Of a DNA stretch of 64,000 nucleotides, positions 42,501-56,300 are shown in pieces. Below the pieces are notes generated by a model, which worked only from the letters and a program-made list of their open reading frames with translations, did no database searches and had not been told where the DNA came from. A program made the translations under genes and the position numbers. Position 1 is the stretch's first letter; each line of letters starts with the position of its first letter. This DNA comes from Apoderus coryli (lineage: Eukaryota; Arthropoda; Insecta; Coleoptera; Attelabidae). The stretch is taken from NCBI GenBank assembly GCA_911728435.2, contig OU452205.1, positions 12,778,260-12,842,259 of the forward strand, given 5' to 3'.

Positions 42501-42698
42501 ATGGTTACAGTAGATCTGGAAAGTGTATCACCAGAAAAGAAGAGCTTACGTCAGCTTGCAAACGAACAATCGCTTTTAGGAGGTCAAGGTTATAAACGAT
42601 GTAACCGTAAAACTAAATGCATGACCAGTAAGTGTAAAGCTATTGGAAATCTTTGCAACTCGAAATGTCACAGCAGCTTGTCTTGTTTGAACAAATAA
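42501..42698 (+). pseudogene. Cys-rich tail of KRBA2-type transposon protein (unit B)
   Basis: Encodes the same 65 residues as 17738-17935. In unit B no integrase relic lies upstream, because the duplication starts between the two parts. Confidence 0.6.
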
Positions 42699-42961
42699 GC
42701 ACTCGTGAGTAGATTACCTTTAAGAGAATGCAGTTTTAAAATTCTTATTTTTACTCGTAAACAACATTAATGGCCTTGTCATTTATGGTACATCCTACTT
42801 TAACCAAGCGAAAGCGGATAAAACGCGGTTTGCCCGGGTAAACCCCGAAACGTGTACAATTCCAAATATATTTTGGACTTTACCCAAGAGTCTTGGGTAT
42901 TACGCAGTTTACCCGGGTAAACCTAGTTTTACTCGCTTATCTAACTTTACCCGTAACATAT

Positions 42962-43295
42962 ACACTATTTCATTTCTATTTTTACGACTGGTGTTACCTA
43001 TACATTGGATCATTTCGTTCTCTGTATGGTGAGATATGCATTACTATGTGTATGTAGATGTTACGGTTTACATATATCTGCTGGTGTATATCTCGCTGTG
43101 CGTAAATGGAAGCCGATATTGTAGATGGGCAACGACTATGGTGCTCTAACGTGCTCATAATAAGAGCGAAACGAATTCGTCAGCATCTGTCAATCCATGC
43201 CTTGGTCTGGTTCTACTGAATTAGACTAAGGCCCTGCTTAATTAAACAAATTTCCTTGTGTAGGTAAAAGCAGCAATTTTGTCCACTATGCCACA
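42962..43295 (+). repeat. Dispersed 350-bp repeat, copy 3 (unit B)
   Basis: Duplicate of 18199-18532 with no difference noticed. Confidence 0.75.
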
Positions 43296-43315
43296 ATAGT
43301 ATATTGTGCAACGAA

Positions 43316-43373
43316 CATGAAATGACATATTTCCTACGAGTATGATCGTTCGTAGGAAATGGTCATTTCATGT
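43316..43373. repeat. Hairpin, full-length form (unit B)
   Basis: ACATGAAATGAC-ATATTTCCTACGA and TCGTAGGAAATGGTCATTTCATGT form a stem of about 25 pairs with one bulge and a 10-nt loop. This is more complete than the unit A form. Confidence 0.6.
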
Positions 43374-44284
43374 GAGTTTCACACTCTACTTTTTCTACGA
43401 CTGTTTTAATGCTTTTGAATAAATTAAACATAATGATGAGTTTGGCCGCTGGGCTGTGAGGTCACACAAATTTTCGAGGTAAGCATTCCGTCCTATGTGC
43501 TTTAGAGGTTATTGGCCAGACACCCCAGGAACGGGCCTGCTCAGCAACCCCACTTTCATTCATACAGAGGTTCAATTGATTTTCATTTAAAGTCTATGTA
43601 TAAAATTTGAAATACGTGTATTACCAATAATTTCACTTTCACGTATAAACATCTTCATCACCTAATTACGAAATCAAAACTTGCATAAAAAATTCGCGGA
43701 TTCAGGTTTAGACTAAGTCATAATATGTACAACCGTATGTATAGATTTACCTAGATTTGAATGAATGAATGAAATGTTTTCCTATTGGCTGCCACTGGTT
43801 TCATGTAATCCCCGAAATTACTTCGAAAGCTTTCTGTTGTCATGCTTTATGTTAGTTTTCATCCAGGTAAGTATAACAGCCGTAGCATGACCTACCGTAT
43901 GTAGGGTCTTAAATTCCCTTCGGTTTGTGTGTTGGAGTTGGTATTTATCACAATTTACAGTTTATGTTAAGCTAACCAGCATGCCCGATGATGCCCTTAT
44001 GTAAATTTAGGAAACCACATTTTTAATTACCCTTTTGAAACTTTAACGCTTACAGTTATTATAAAATCATAAACTTCAAAAAACTATTAAACCATGATTT
44101 CCTCCCTCTTATAATATTTATTATAAATTTCACGTCAACAATTTTAAACAACACAAGTTAACTTATTATTAAATCTAAAATTAATCAACAAAATATTAAT
44201 TCAATTAACAAATTCAACATAAACTAAAAAACAATTAATTAAAAACGTAGCAAAATACTCATACTAAAATATTAAAGGTGTCTA
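43374..44284. other. 3' flank of coiled-coil gene B, no separate gene
   Basis: Counterpart of 18608-19613. It begins with about 65 bp that differ completely from unit A and then realigns at GAGTTTGGCCGCTGGGC. Confidence 0.4.
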
Positions 44285-44374
44285 TTAAAAATCCATTTTT
44301 CTCTTCTTTGAGCCAGGTGTTTTCTGTACGTCAGGTTTCGAATATGATTTCAAAAACTGCTCAAACGTGTCTTC
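44285..44374 (-). CDS. Coiled-coil gene B, coding exon 5 (last)
   Basis: Acceptor and 29-residue coding sequence match copy A, ending in the KKRKMDF tail and TAA. Confidence 0.7.
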   Translation of the reverse strand, partial: EDTFEQFLKSYSKPDVQKTPGSKKRKMDF

Positions 44375-47300
44375 CTAAAGACACAAAATATAAATTAGAA
44401 TTGAGATAGTCAATCACTTTTGCTAATATATTTTAAAAGAGTTCAACTGTAAGTACAGTGTGTTCTAGAAAAGGTTATTCATAAAGCTGGTAGCCACATT
44501 TTATGATGTTCTAGGGTCAAAGATTCAGAATAGCGAAAACTTCAGTTGTTTAGGGTTTGGAAATGTAAAACTGACTAATGGATGTGGCGTTTGATTTATC
44601 TATTTTTAGATTGCTGGACATTTTTAGTTTGTAACAATATCAGAGTACTTTCACTAATAAAGAGGTCCTATTCGGAAGTTACCCATGGAAATTCCTCTTT
44701 TTTCCCTCTTGTTTGACGAACATTTCTACAGAAATATAAAATATTAGTAAACAATAACGTTATGTGGATGAATCTGAAATACATAAAACTGAAAATGGCG
44801 CTGTTTCCTAACAAAGGAAATATACCCATGTAGGTGCGGTTTTCTATCCTAAATTCCTCGAACATGGACACCATAACTGCTATAAATAGATCGGTCCTAT
44901 CAAAAATATCCAATGTGATCTAAATTGTACTCTGTAGCGTGTTGTGTCCCATAGTAGATACCATTACAGTGATAACAGTGAGAAGATCTTTATGCACCTA
45001 GCCGCTCAACTAGCTTCTACCAAACCGCGATCCCTCTCTGTCGGAAAAATCTAATTCTTCCTTTACGTGGTCAGAGGTGGAAACAGACTAGACCGGCTCT
45101 CGATAATACCTTAGGAACTTTGAAGGGACGGGAGTGGTACAAGATAACGGAGCGCGCAAAAAAGCCTAATCCAAGGTGGAAGCAGTCTATACCGATGTAT
45201 ATGAATGGCACCGTGAGTATATACGATGCCATGAATGAAGCCTCCAGTATACCAGGAGAGTAATTTGCCTTACACCCCTGTAAGCGGCGCGGTGGATGTG
45301 GACCTTATACTTCCTCCTTAATCATTGGGACAAAAATCAACCAGAGCCCAAAAAGAAAATAGATGAAGAAGGCGAGGAGAAGGGGGGGTAGATCAGTGAT
45401 CCCACCAGGAAGCAGTAATCTCGTGGTAAAGGTTACCTTGGACCAAGCGTTAGAAAATCAGCGGAATCAAAAACGAAACGAAACTTGCTGAGAATACTGG
45501 CAAATATCAGCGAAGGTCTTAGGGCGCCACTGGCAGCAGACCCCGACCAGACTCTAAAACTTCTCCTTAATCTCATAAAGGCCTAAGAGTGGAAAAATAC
45601 TGAGACTAGATACATGCAGTCATGGACACAGGACGCCTGTTTCTCATCACCTTCGGGAAGTGGCACTATTCCAAAGCATTTTATAAAAAGGATTCATGGC
45701 GGGCTTGGATGACTCGCGCTAATCAATTATCCAAAAATCAGGACCAAGGTTTTTTTACCAATAAATCTGATTTCGTTTTTGTTAAAGACTAAAAATCGTA
45801 GACATTAATTTACATTCTGAGACAGATCTGCACCAATTAGTAAGTAATATGGTCTGAAACTAGAGAGTTTTTATGTGAAACCTTCCTGGACATACGTGAT
45901 AGTTTCAAATAACTACATTAAGGAATCCAAGAATCAATGAGACCTGCTGCAATGGATGGATGGCATATACCGCATTGATATAAAACCTTGTAATAGACGA
46001 TCTAGATTACTGCATAGGGTTTGGTGTTGTGAACACCACAGATGACGCAGTCCAGGGAAAATTTAACAATATAGTAAGGGACAAAGCATGCAACTGGTCT
46101 TTGATGTAGCAAGAAATTGGAGTATGGAACATGAATGAAAAAATTAAGCTGCCATAGTCAGTAACAATCGCTTTCATAAGGATGAAGAAAAGAGAGAGAC
46201 TCAGGTAGAAATCATTCAAATGTCTATCCTACAATGTCTTCTTTTATTAGAGTCTTATTATTTACTTTTATCCAACCGAACGCACATTATTTAATAAATA
46301 GAAAAGAAAAAGCAGAAATAATACTAAAGTAACTGAGATGGAAATAAAGATGATACAATGGCTGTATATTGCGGGAGTCCTACTTATAACTTATAATAAC
46401 ATATTCATCCCTGATTATATGGATAAAGATAGCGCAGCCTAATATTGATATAGCTGAGTTAGGAAAAGAACCGCTACTTGCCTGCTTAACTGGCACGAAA
46501 ACTTTTAAATACCCCAACAGCGGAAATCAAATTACTGCTCAACCTCCCACTCTTGGGAGGAACTTTAAAAAATAAAGACAAATATGAGCAAAGGCATCTT
46601 AGATATGCCAACGGCCATATTGATTTTAATATAAGCTTCAAAAAATCTAAAATAACTCGAGAGATTTTTTATCTTGCAAACAACGAGAGACAGACGGGTC
46701 GATACCCACTGGTTGAAGTACTTGAGAAGTTAATAGTGAGAATGTCAATATTTATATAAACTATATAAATATTCTTGTTTTCTTGAACCCTTCTTTATTA
46801 CTTCATAATGGATTTTTTTCTTGGGATGAGGTTTTAATTAAAACACAAATTTAAGTGAAACCAACTCCTGTTTCACATGTCAGACAACAACAACGTTTCG
46901 GCAATGCATAATTGGCTCAAAGATAAATTTACAGAAAACATAGACAAACATTACAACAACTACATAAATATAACAAAAATTGCACATAAATTTATTTGTG
47001 TAAAACGTATAGGTACTATGTGTTATATCTCTATAGTGTTTCTCATTATTATTTACAAAATATACAGGTTATGCAATTTTCCCTTACCTAAATCGTCTCC
47101 TGTTCATCACAGGCATTCAATTTCTCATAAATTAAAATTGTGTCCTCGCGTCATTCGAAATTAATTTTTATTTCTACCTATAAGGCACACGTTGGTTGGT
47201 ATATTAGTTTTTTTTAGTTTAGACATCTTTTTTATATTGTCAGTTACTTTTTCTGTTTAAGAGGGTTTGTTATTAAATTATTAAGTAGGCACATATCAAA

Positions 47301-50300
47301 TTTGATCAACAAACGCTGTTACAAATCAAAAAAATCGAAATAAAAACCTAAAAAATAAAGATAAACTAAAAATAAATCAAAACTTAAAAAAAAACAAAAA
47401 ACTTTATAAAAGAAAATCCTGATATTGTGATATTGTGATATTACTACCTGATAAGTCAAACAAAACTGTTATTATGAATAAAAATGATTACACGAAAAAA
47501 ATAAATGACCTACTAAACGATACTTCTACATACGAGCTCACAAATAGGGATCCGACGAACATTTACCAAAACAAACATAATAACCTTGTAAGAAACTGGG
47601 AAGATAAGGGGTATATATCTCCAACCACAGCCACAAAATTAAAAATACATAACGCATTACCACCGAAACTATATGGCCTACCAAAGCTACACAAAACAAA
47701 CATACCACTGAGACCAATAGTATCTTGCACCCATGCCCCAACTAAACCTCTCTCTGATTTCTTAAAGTATAAATTATAAATATAATAAATAAAAATGAAT
47801 ATTATATAAAAGATTCCTTCGATTTCAAAAACAAACTAAACAACTTAACAGTCCCAAAAGACCACTCACTAATATCATTACATGTCGTCTCGTTATACAC
47901 CAACATACCAATTGAGGTAGCCTTAAAAATAATTGAAAAGAAATGGTCTGAAATAAATATACAGATATCCCTCTAAATGACTTTAAAGAAGCACTAAAAT
48001 TCACTCTTACGTCAACCTATTTTGATTTCCAAAATAAATCTTATAGACAAATTAATAGCGTGGCCATGGGCGCATCAATCTCAAGTATAGTGGCTCAAAT
48101 AGTGATGGAAGACCTTGAAGAACACATCATAAAATCCCTAAATTTTAAACCCATTTTCTTTTATAGGTATGTAGATGATTGTATAGCCCTAGTACCTACC
48201 AACCAAATACAAAACTCTTTCAATTCGTATCATCCGATTAGAATAGAAGAGAAATGGAAGAAACACATAGTATAAATTTCTTTGATTTAACCCTAATAAT
48301 ATATAATAACAAAATAAGAACAAAATGGTAAATGGTATACAAAAGCTACATGGTCCGGACGATACACCAACTGCCTCTCTAACCATACTCTTTGCCAAAA
48401 AAAGAGTGTCGTAAAAGGACTAGCCGATAGAGGAATCATGTTAACTGACCCTGAGTACAGGACAATCAATTATTTTAAAAAAAATATTCATAAATGGTAC
48501 AATGGTAACAATGCCAGTCACAACCACAATAGGACCACCCAAACATATGTATCACTTCCTTATGACAGGCCCGAAACTTAAAAAAAAAAACAAATTAAAA
48601 AAAACATAAAATTACAACTTGCCATAAGAATACAAACACATTAAAATCTGAAATATATACACCATTAAAAACAAAAACACCTAAAATGAGGAACACCCAT
48701 GTAGTATACAAAATTCCTTGCAAGGACTGTGAAGCCACTTACATCGGACAAACTAAACAATATCTAGAAAAAAGATTAACTAACCACAAAAATCCTAATT
48801 CTACTCAGACAGCTCTAAAAAACGTATTACCACAATATTAGCCAAAGACCAAGATAGACGAAAAAGAGATGATTTGTATCAAAAAATATCCTAAGCATTA
48901 ATGATAGAACAGATATACAATGCCTTAGTCATATTTATAAAGTATTCCATAATCCACCATCAATTATGCCTACTTAACAATTTAATAACAAACCCTCATA
49001 AACAGAAACAGTAGCTGACAATATAAAAAAGATGTCTAAACAAAAAAAAACTAATATACCAACCAACGTGTGCCTTATAAGTAGAAATAAAAATTTATTT
49101 CGAACCACGCGAGGACACAATTTTAATTTATGAAAAATTGAATGCCTGTGATGAACAGGAGACGATTTAGGTAAAGGAAAATTGCATAACCTGTATATTT
49201 TGTAAATAATGATGAGAAACACTATAGAGATACGAGGGTTACCTTTGATATTTCGGGATTTGGCAACCCTGGTGTTGCAATCTGGCAACTGACAGCTCTA
49301 TCGTAAAGTTGGACATATTTGAGGTTATACGTACTCAAAACCTTTTGACACACGAGCGCTATTCGTGTTTACAGTAATTTAAGAGATTCATCTCGGCCCA
49401 AAAATGTAATTAAATCGTGAAGATTTTCGTGCGATTATTTTTTATAACTTTCAACGTGGATTAACTCTGCAACAGTGCATGGATGAACTTAATTCAATTT
49501 TTGCCGATGAAGCTCCATCAAGGACCAGTGTTTAGCGATGGTATGGTGAATTCAATCGAGTTCGTAGTTCACTCCAAGACGAATTTCGTGAAAGTCGTCC
49601 AAAATCAGTTGTTGTTCCGAAAACCATTGCTGCTATGCGCGAACTGATATTGCAAGATCGTCATGTGACCTATCAAGAGATTGAGACAACCTTAGGCATT
49701 AGTAGGACCAGCATACATTCAATATTGCATAAACATTTGACTGTCAAAAAAATTTGTTCGCGTTGGATCCCACACAATTTGTCAATCGCACAAAAAAAGA
49801 CTGGTGTCGATTGGTCGAAAGAAATGCTCAAAAAATACGATCGCGGTGCTTCGAAACACGTCTATGACATCGTGACAGGTGATGAATCGTGGATTTACGC
49901 GTATGAGCCCGAAAGTAAACAGCAGTCGACTGTATGGATGTTTCAAGATGAGCCAAATCCAACAAAAGTTGTTCGCGCACGAAGCACTTCCAAGCAAATG
50001 GTCGCCTGTTTTGTCGGAAAAACAGGACATGTCGCAACCGTACCACTAGAACAACGCAGTCAATTATGAGTGGTACACAACAATTTGTTTGCCAGTTGTC
50101 TTCCAAGAAATCAGGAAAACCAACCGCCGAAGACGGATCACTCTTCACAACATCGATTTGATGAGTATCCGCCGTATAGTCCTGACTTGGCACCGACTGA
50201 CTTCTTTTTATTCCCGTACGTAAAAAACAAACTGAGAGGTCAACGTTTTTCGACACCTGAAGAAGCGGTTGCTGCATTCAGAATGCATGTTTTGGAGATA

Positions 50301-53300
50301 CCTCAATCAGAGTGGCAAAAGTGCTTCGACAATTGGTTCAAACGCTTGCAAAAGTGTATAGATCTTCATGGGGAATATTTTTAAAAACAATAAAGTGATT
50401 TCCGATTATTAATATTTGTTTTTGTTTTACAATAATAGTAGTTATACGTTTTACACAAAGAAATTTATGTGCACTTTTTGTTATATTTATATAGTTGTTG
50501 TAATGTTTGTCTATATTTTCTGTAAATGTATGTCTTTTAGTCCATAATGTAGCTGAAGAAGGCAATTGTTGTTGTCGGACATGTGAAACAGGAGCTGGTT
50601 TCACTTACAAAAATTGTGTTTTAATTCGAACCCCATCCCAAGAAAAATCCATTATGAAGTATATAAACCATATTCGCAAAATCATCGTTCTATGGCAACT
50701 TAAAAAAAAGTCGACTTACCTCCTTCTTAAGCATAGACCCAAAAGAAGCTCCTTGCGTACTACTAGTACTAACAGATTCACTAGATGGAACGCCTTCAAA
50801 TTTCACTTTCTTGGGTGGGGTTTTCGGTACTGCAAACTCCTTGGGAGACTTTAAGATCCCTGCACGCCCAAAAATGTTATGCTGTTTCTCATTACCTCCT
50901 AATTTTCCTAATCCTTTGTTTTCATAGGATTTCAACTGATTTTTCAAGAACTCGATTTTTTCATATTCCGCTGACAACGCCACTTTATTCGCATTTTGTT
51001 TTACAACCGCATTTTTTATAGTATCTTTTTTATTTGCAAGACGTTCCTCAGCATCTGCAAGTTTATTTTTCAAGAACTCTTTGGCTGTGATTGAATATTC
51101 CATACTTTTATTCAATTCGAGTATATAGACATCGTGATCAGTTTCTAATTTTTTGATTTCTTCATCAAAAACTATTACACACTTTTCATACGACTCCTGT
51201 GAGGCATTTAATAAGCTTGTGGTGTCTGAATATTTGTTCGTTGCTTGTAAAAAATCGTTTTGAAGTTTTTGTAAGTTTTCGTTAAGGTATTCGTTTTGTG
51301 TTTTTTGGTATTCGCACTGTTGTTCTGCTTGTTCCAATTTATTTTTTTGTGTCAGATTTTCCATTAATGCATTGTATTTGGCCTCATTAAGCAATATATG
51401 AGCATTTTTCGATTCTTTAAGTTCCTGTAAAATCAAATGTAAAGAAATGAAAAACGTTTCTGAAAATATGTCGATACTGATCACTGTTGTCAAAAAAGAG
51501 AGTTTTGTGGTTAGAGAACCTGGCGGAGCATTCGGACACATATGTGCTCCAACGCGGGGAGACTTCATGGTCCGAGCCGCCAAGTCTCCAACCACTCTCT
51601 TCAAACTTTATTACACAGATGTGCCATTCAAAAATCCCCTGTAACTTCCTGTTACAACAATATTTATAACTTTACTTTTTTCCACTCTTACAAATATCGA
51701 CCAATCCAATTGTCTATTCTTAGCGTCGGTCGTACCGTTTTTATGGAAAGATATTAATCAGCAATTTTCTTGTCTATTCCTATATTAGAGTCATGAACTT
51801 GTATAAACTTTGATGAACTTTTATAAATTATTATATCAGCGTAAAATACTTAGTTCGACCGGATGCAATATTTTTATTACAATATACCGGGTGTGACAAT
51901 ATGTTCTTTAAAAAAGTCATATTTTGACATAAATTATCTTTTCAAAAAATTAACCAGTGGCACTTTTTATCCCCCTAGTTTTTACGCCACTGGAATATAT
52001 ATACTTTCTTATTTTTTTTTAATTCCCTGCTCATTTTTGCTTAAAAAAGTGATAACTTTCTATGGGCCTAAAGTGAACAGTTTTGCAGGAATTTGCCTCT
52101 AAACAAAAGTCTGCAAGTAAAGGTTCCTACACCCTTTACTTGCAGACCTTTGTTTAGAGGCAAATATTTAAAGGCGTTTTTGAATTATGGCAAATTTTCG
52201 AAATAGATGTAATGTTACACAGTATCTCAGGCACTTGCAGACTTTAGTTTAGAGGCAAAGTCCTGCAGAGCCGTTCACTTTAGACCCATAAAAAGTTATT
52301 ACTTATTACTTTTAAGCAAAAATGAACAGGGAATTAAAAAAAATAAAAAGATATATTTATTCCAGTGGCGTAAAAAATAGAAGGATAAAAAGCATGCCAC
52401 TGATTAATTTTTTAAAAAGATTCTTTATGTCAAAATATGACTTTTTTGAAGAACATATCAGTCAAGAAATGTAAACAAAATATATAAAGGGCGTTTTTGA
52501 ATTACGGCAAATTTTCGATTTTAAATTTGAACCTTTGAGATCATGTAACTAGACAACTAAGTCCTTTAAGGGTATATGTCCCTATATCAGAATGCATGAA
52601 TTAGCGAGAGCTTTGTGGTAGAGCGTTGTCGGTCGAATATAGAATCCGGAATCCATAGGATCAGCAATGACGAAAAACAGAATCATCACCTCTTTACAGG
52701 ATGAAACTGTTAGGTATAGTGTTCGGTATAAGGCTTCAAGAGTCTGCCCACAGAGTGATCATTTCTGATAGACGACCTGCTGACAGGACTGGATGGGGAT
52801 GGGGTAGAGTTTCAAGCAAATGCGGATGATCACGTTCTGAGCGGAAAAGTTGCATACTTTAATTATTTTTTTACTCTGCTAACCTCTTTAAATCAAAAAG
52901 TTATCTTGCTGGAATTTAATTAAAATCGTCGGTTTCGAGATATCGAGCATGACACTAAATAAAGCACAAATTTCAAAAGTACAATGGTTTCACAATATAC
53001 CAAGACCGCACCGCAAAAAATTGTTCATACATGATTTAGATTTTATTAAAACTACCCAAAATAACAATAGTATATTGTGAAGATTTTCACCATAAACATA
53101 TTCCAGCACATTTTCCTCAATAAATCCACACATTACACATGGAACATTATTAGATAGGTACTTGATTTTCCAACAAATTTAATTTACTCAACTCCCACAA
53201 TAATATAACATTATTTTATCTAAAAAAACTACTAATTTATACTTATTTTTATTTTACTATTATTTACATGACCTAAATCTGGCAGAATTGTTTTTAAATG

Positions 53301-56300
53301 ACACAAGTTGACACATTTGGCATTCGAATATTGATTTTTTACCGTTCTCACTAGACGGACTACAATTGCAATAATAATAATAAAAAGTTCAATGACCAAG
53401 TTCGAATAACAATATGTGCAGACGGGCTACAATTTCAATAATAATAAAAAAAAAGTTCAATAAACTGGGTCATAGAGATGCAAGAAAGGTATCGATATAT
53501 TCTTTCTTTCTTTATTAGAGATGCAAGAAATGTATTGATATTATTCCATTCAATCTCAATTTCTTTTTAAGGTTGAACTATTGTCTCGAGGATTCCAACT
53601 GAGTCTATTGGCCGCTTGTTCTTCTAAAAAAATTCCGAGTGTCAGTTGAATCAAAAAGACAATCCGGCAGTGCCGCCCTTTTCAAAAATAGCATGAATTT
53701 GGAATAATACTGAGGTAGTATAACTCATATAAATATAATTGGTTAAAATAGATCTAAAAATAATTTTAAAATTCTTACATTTTCTATTTGGTTCTTTCGA
53801 ATAACAGAATTGGTATAAGACGTATCCAGCTCCTTTAATTTCTCAATCATACTTTGATGTTTTTGCTCTAAATCCAATTCCACTTTCTGACATTCTAATT
53901 TCCTATTACAATACTCATTCTCAGCATCAACTAGTTCATTATTGTAGGCCGAGATGTTACTTTGACTCTGAATTAGATCAGTTTTCTTCAAATCCAATAA
54001 TGATTGCGCCTCTTTCAGTTTGTCTTCTATGGATTGTTTTCGCGACAGTATGTCTTTTAACCTAATCAGGAAGAAAGTTGTAGTTAAATCATATCCTGAA
54101 AATGTTCATGCAAAATGGTTCATAAACACCTGGAATTCAACAGGGTAAATTATTATTTTATACTTAAGCTTGAGTGTGTTGTCATGTTATTAAGTTTAAG
54201 TTATAGTTGGTTTGTATGCATACCTCTATAAATGGAACTTGTTCTGTTGAGTAATAAATCTATTATTTTTTTTTTCACAGGTTCACTGGAAAATTTATAT
54301 TTCCGGGTCTGGTGACCAAAGCACAATGATTCTATCTAGACATGACTCTACGCACAAATGGCGTGGTTCCCAGTATAACGGCTTTCTGCATTGGAAGAAT
54401 AAGGTAAGTATTCAAATTTAAATTTTTCAGGTGTATAGGTAAGTTTTGGTAAGTAATACTGTTGCATGATAGGGAATTTTACTTCTCTTACTTTCCGTAA
54501 TCTTTTTTTTCTTGCTAATTCTATATATTTCACAATTTTCTCTTGATAGGCTTTTTGAATATTTGAGTTCGATTTGTGTCATCATCAGCATTCACTCGCT
54601 AACGAGTATGAATTATTCCAACTCAGGGGTTTCTGTTGTGAACTCTAAGATGGCTAAACAGACCAATCCTCGAGTCGCAAACCTTGTCACAATATTGACA
54701 CACCCAATCACCACCATTTAACGGCTGTTGTAGGTATGCTGTCCCGCCGATGCGTTCTCTCTCCTTTCGATGCTGTCTCTTTGCATCCTCATGTCGTCGA
54801 CGCTGCTCTTCAAAAACTGATGACCCTCGTAAATGGCACGCCTCCATCTCGGTCGGTCGTTCGCGATCTGCTCCCAGTTGTTCTCCACATCTAAGCCACA
54901 CTTCTTCATGTTGGTCTTGAAAACATCCTTGTACCTCTTTTGCTGCCCTCCCTGATTTCGTGAGCCGACCTTAAGCTGTGAATAAAGCATTTTCTTGGGA
55001 AGGCGTTCCGTTGGCATGCGGATCACGTGGCCAGTCCATCGCAGCTGCTGCCTCACAATCATCGCCTCAATGCTAGTTGAATCAGCTTCCTCCGGCGATG
55101 GAGAGGAGTGAGATACCACGATAGTTTCCACATACGGACCTATCCCCTTTAGAACATGAGAATGTTCCAATATCGCAGGTCCTACATCTTTAAAAAGCTC
55201 ACGAGATATGCATCAGAGCCACCTGCTTTGTTGTTTTTAAGTTGTCGAATAGCTTTATCAACTTCTTGGAGAGAAGGTACATCTCCCAGGTGTTGTTTGG
55301 TTGGTCTATGTGGCAACCGATCAAGTGTTGTATGATCAACAATCCCTTAAAAGTCGAGAGCCATCCCTGGTTTGCAGTGGGTCAAGACTCTATGCAGAGG
55401 GACCGTAAATGGTCTTAGTGGCTTGGAAGAAGGCTCTGGTCTTGATTTGTGTATATGTGGCTTTAATGTTGTCTGATATGTTATGTGTATTGCTGTTAAT
55501 CATTCAATTCCATGTTCACAGCCTGCTTGAAATTATTTCGTTTTTTCTCAGATGATCCTGGATTTTATAGGCCCTGACGCGGGAGCGGGAGAGTACCAAG
55601 CATAGTGTGTGTTTAGGAATTTACGAGTTAGAGAGCACGTATCTAGAATGACCGATTTTTGAAGTTGGTGGGCTATGTAGTTGGTGGGCTATAATTCCAG
55701 TTGCAGAGATTATCACTGGCAGAATTTCCACATTTGTTTCATGCCACATTTGTTTAATTTTCTCAGCTAGCAGGATGTATTTCTCTAGTTTTTCACTGGT
55801 TTTCTTTTGAATGTTGATGGAGTTTGGGATGGAGATGTCTATAAGGTAGGTGCTGTTTGTGAGTTTGTGTGTCTATGTAATGTCTGGTCTATTGTGTATT
55901 ATTGTTTTTTTCTGTTATGATGCTCCTGTTCCAGCAGAGTTTTGTAGTGTTGTTTTCACGACATTATCAGGTTTGTACTTGTAGTATGGTGATTCTAACA
56001 ATTCATGTTGCTGTGCTTGTTCCTGGTGTATTTGTTTGACTATAGTGTCGTGTCCTAATTCCACTTTCATTCGATGGAAAGAACATACCATATGAGACAG
56101 AGGCGAAATATCTATGGTTGGTACTAGACAAAACGCTTAACTGGAATGCTCATCTGGAAAGGGCTCTACAAAACGGAAGACTGTCCTTATGGGCTTGTCG
56201 ACGGATCTGTGGAAAGTCCTGGGGAATGAAACCCAAACAAATCTACTGGATATACGTTATGGTCATAAGACCAATGATAACGTACGGAGCAGTGGCTTGG

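Larger units (their letters stand above)
46745..50678 (+). mobile_element. Penelope-like element with inverted terminal arms (unit B)
   Basis: The left arm, about 46745-47285, has its inverted partner at about 48966-49232 plus 50443-50678, split by the same mariner. Coding blocks are as in unit A but with a different set of indels. The insertion is shared, so it is older than the duplication. Confidence 0.85.

Noticed and set aside
51425..51604. Open frame extending upstream of exon 4 in unit B, giving a 304-residue ORF
   Set aside because: It reads through the intact acceptor into intron sequence joined by the B-specific deletion. Unit A lacks it and the canonical splice site is kept.
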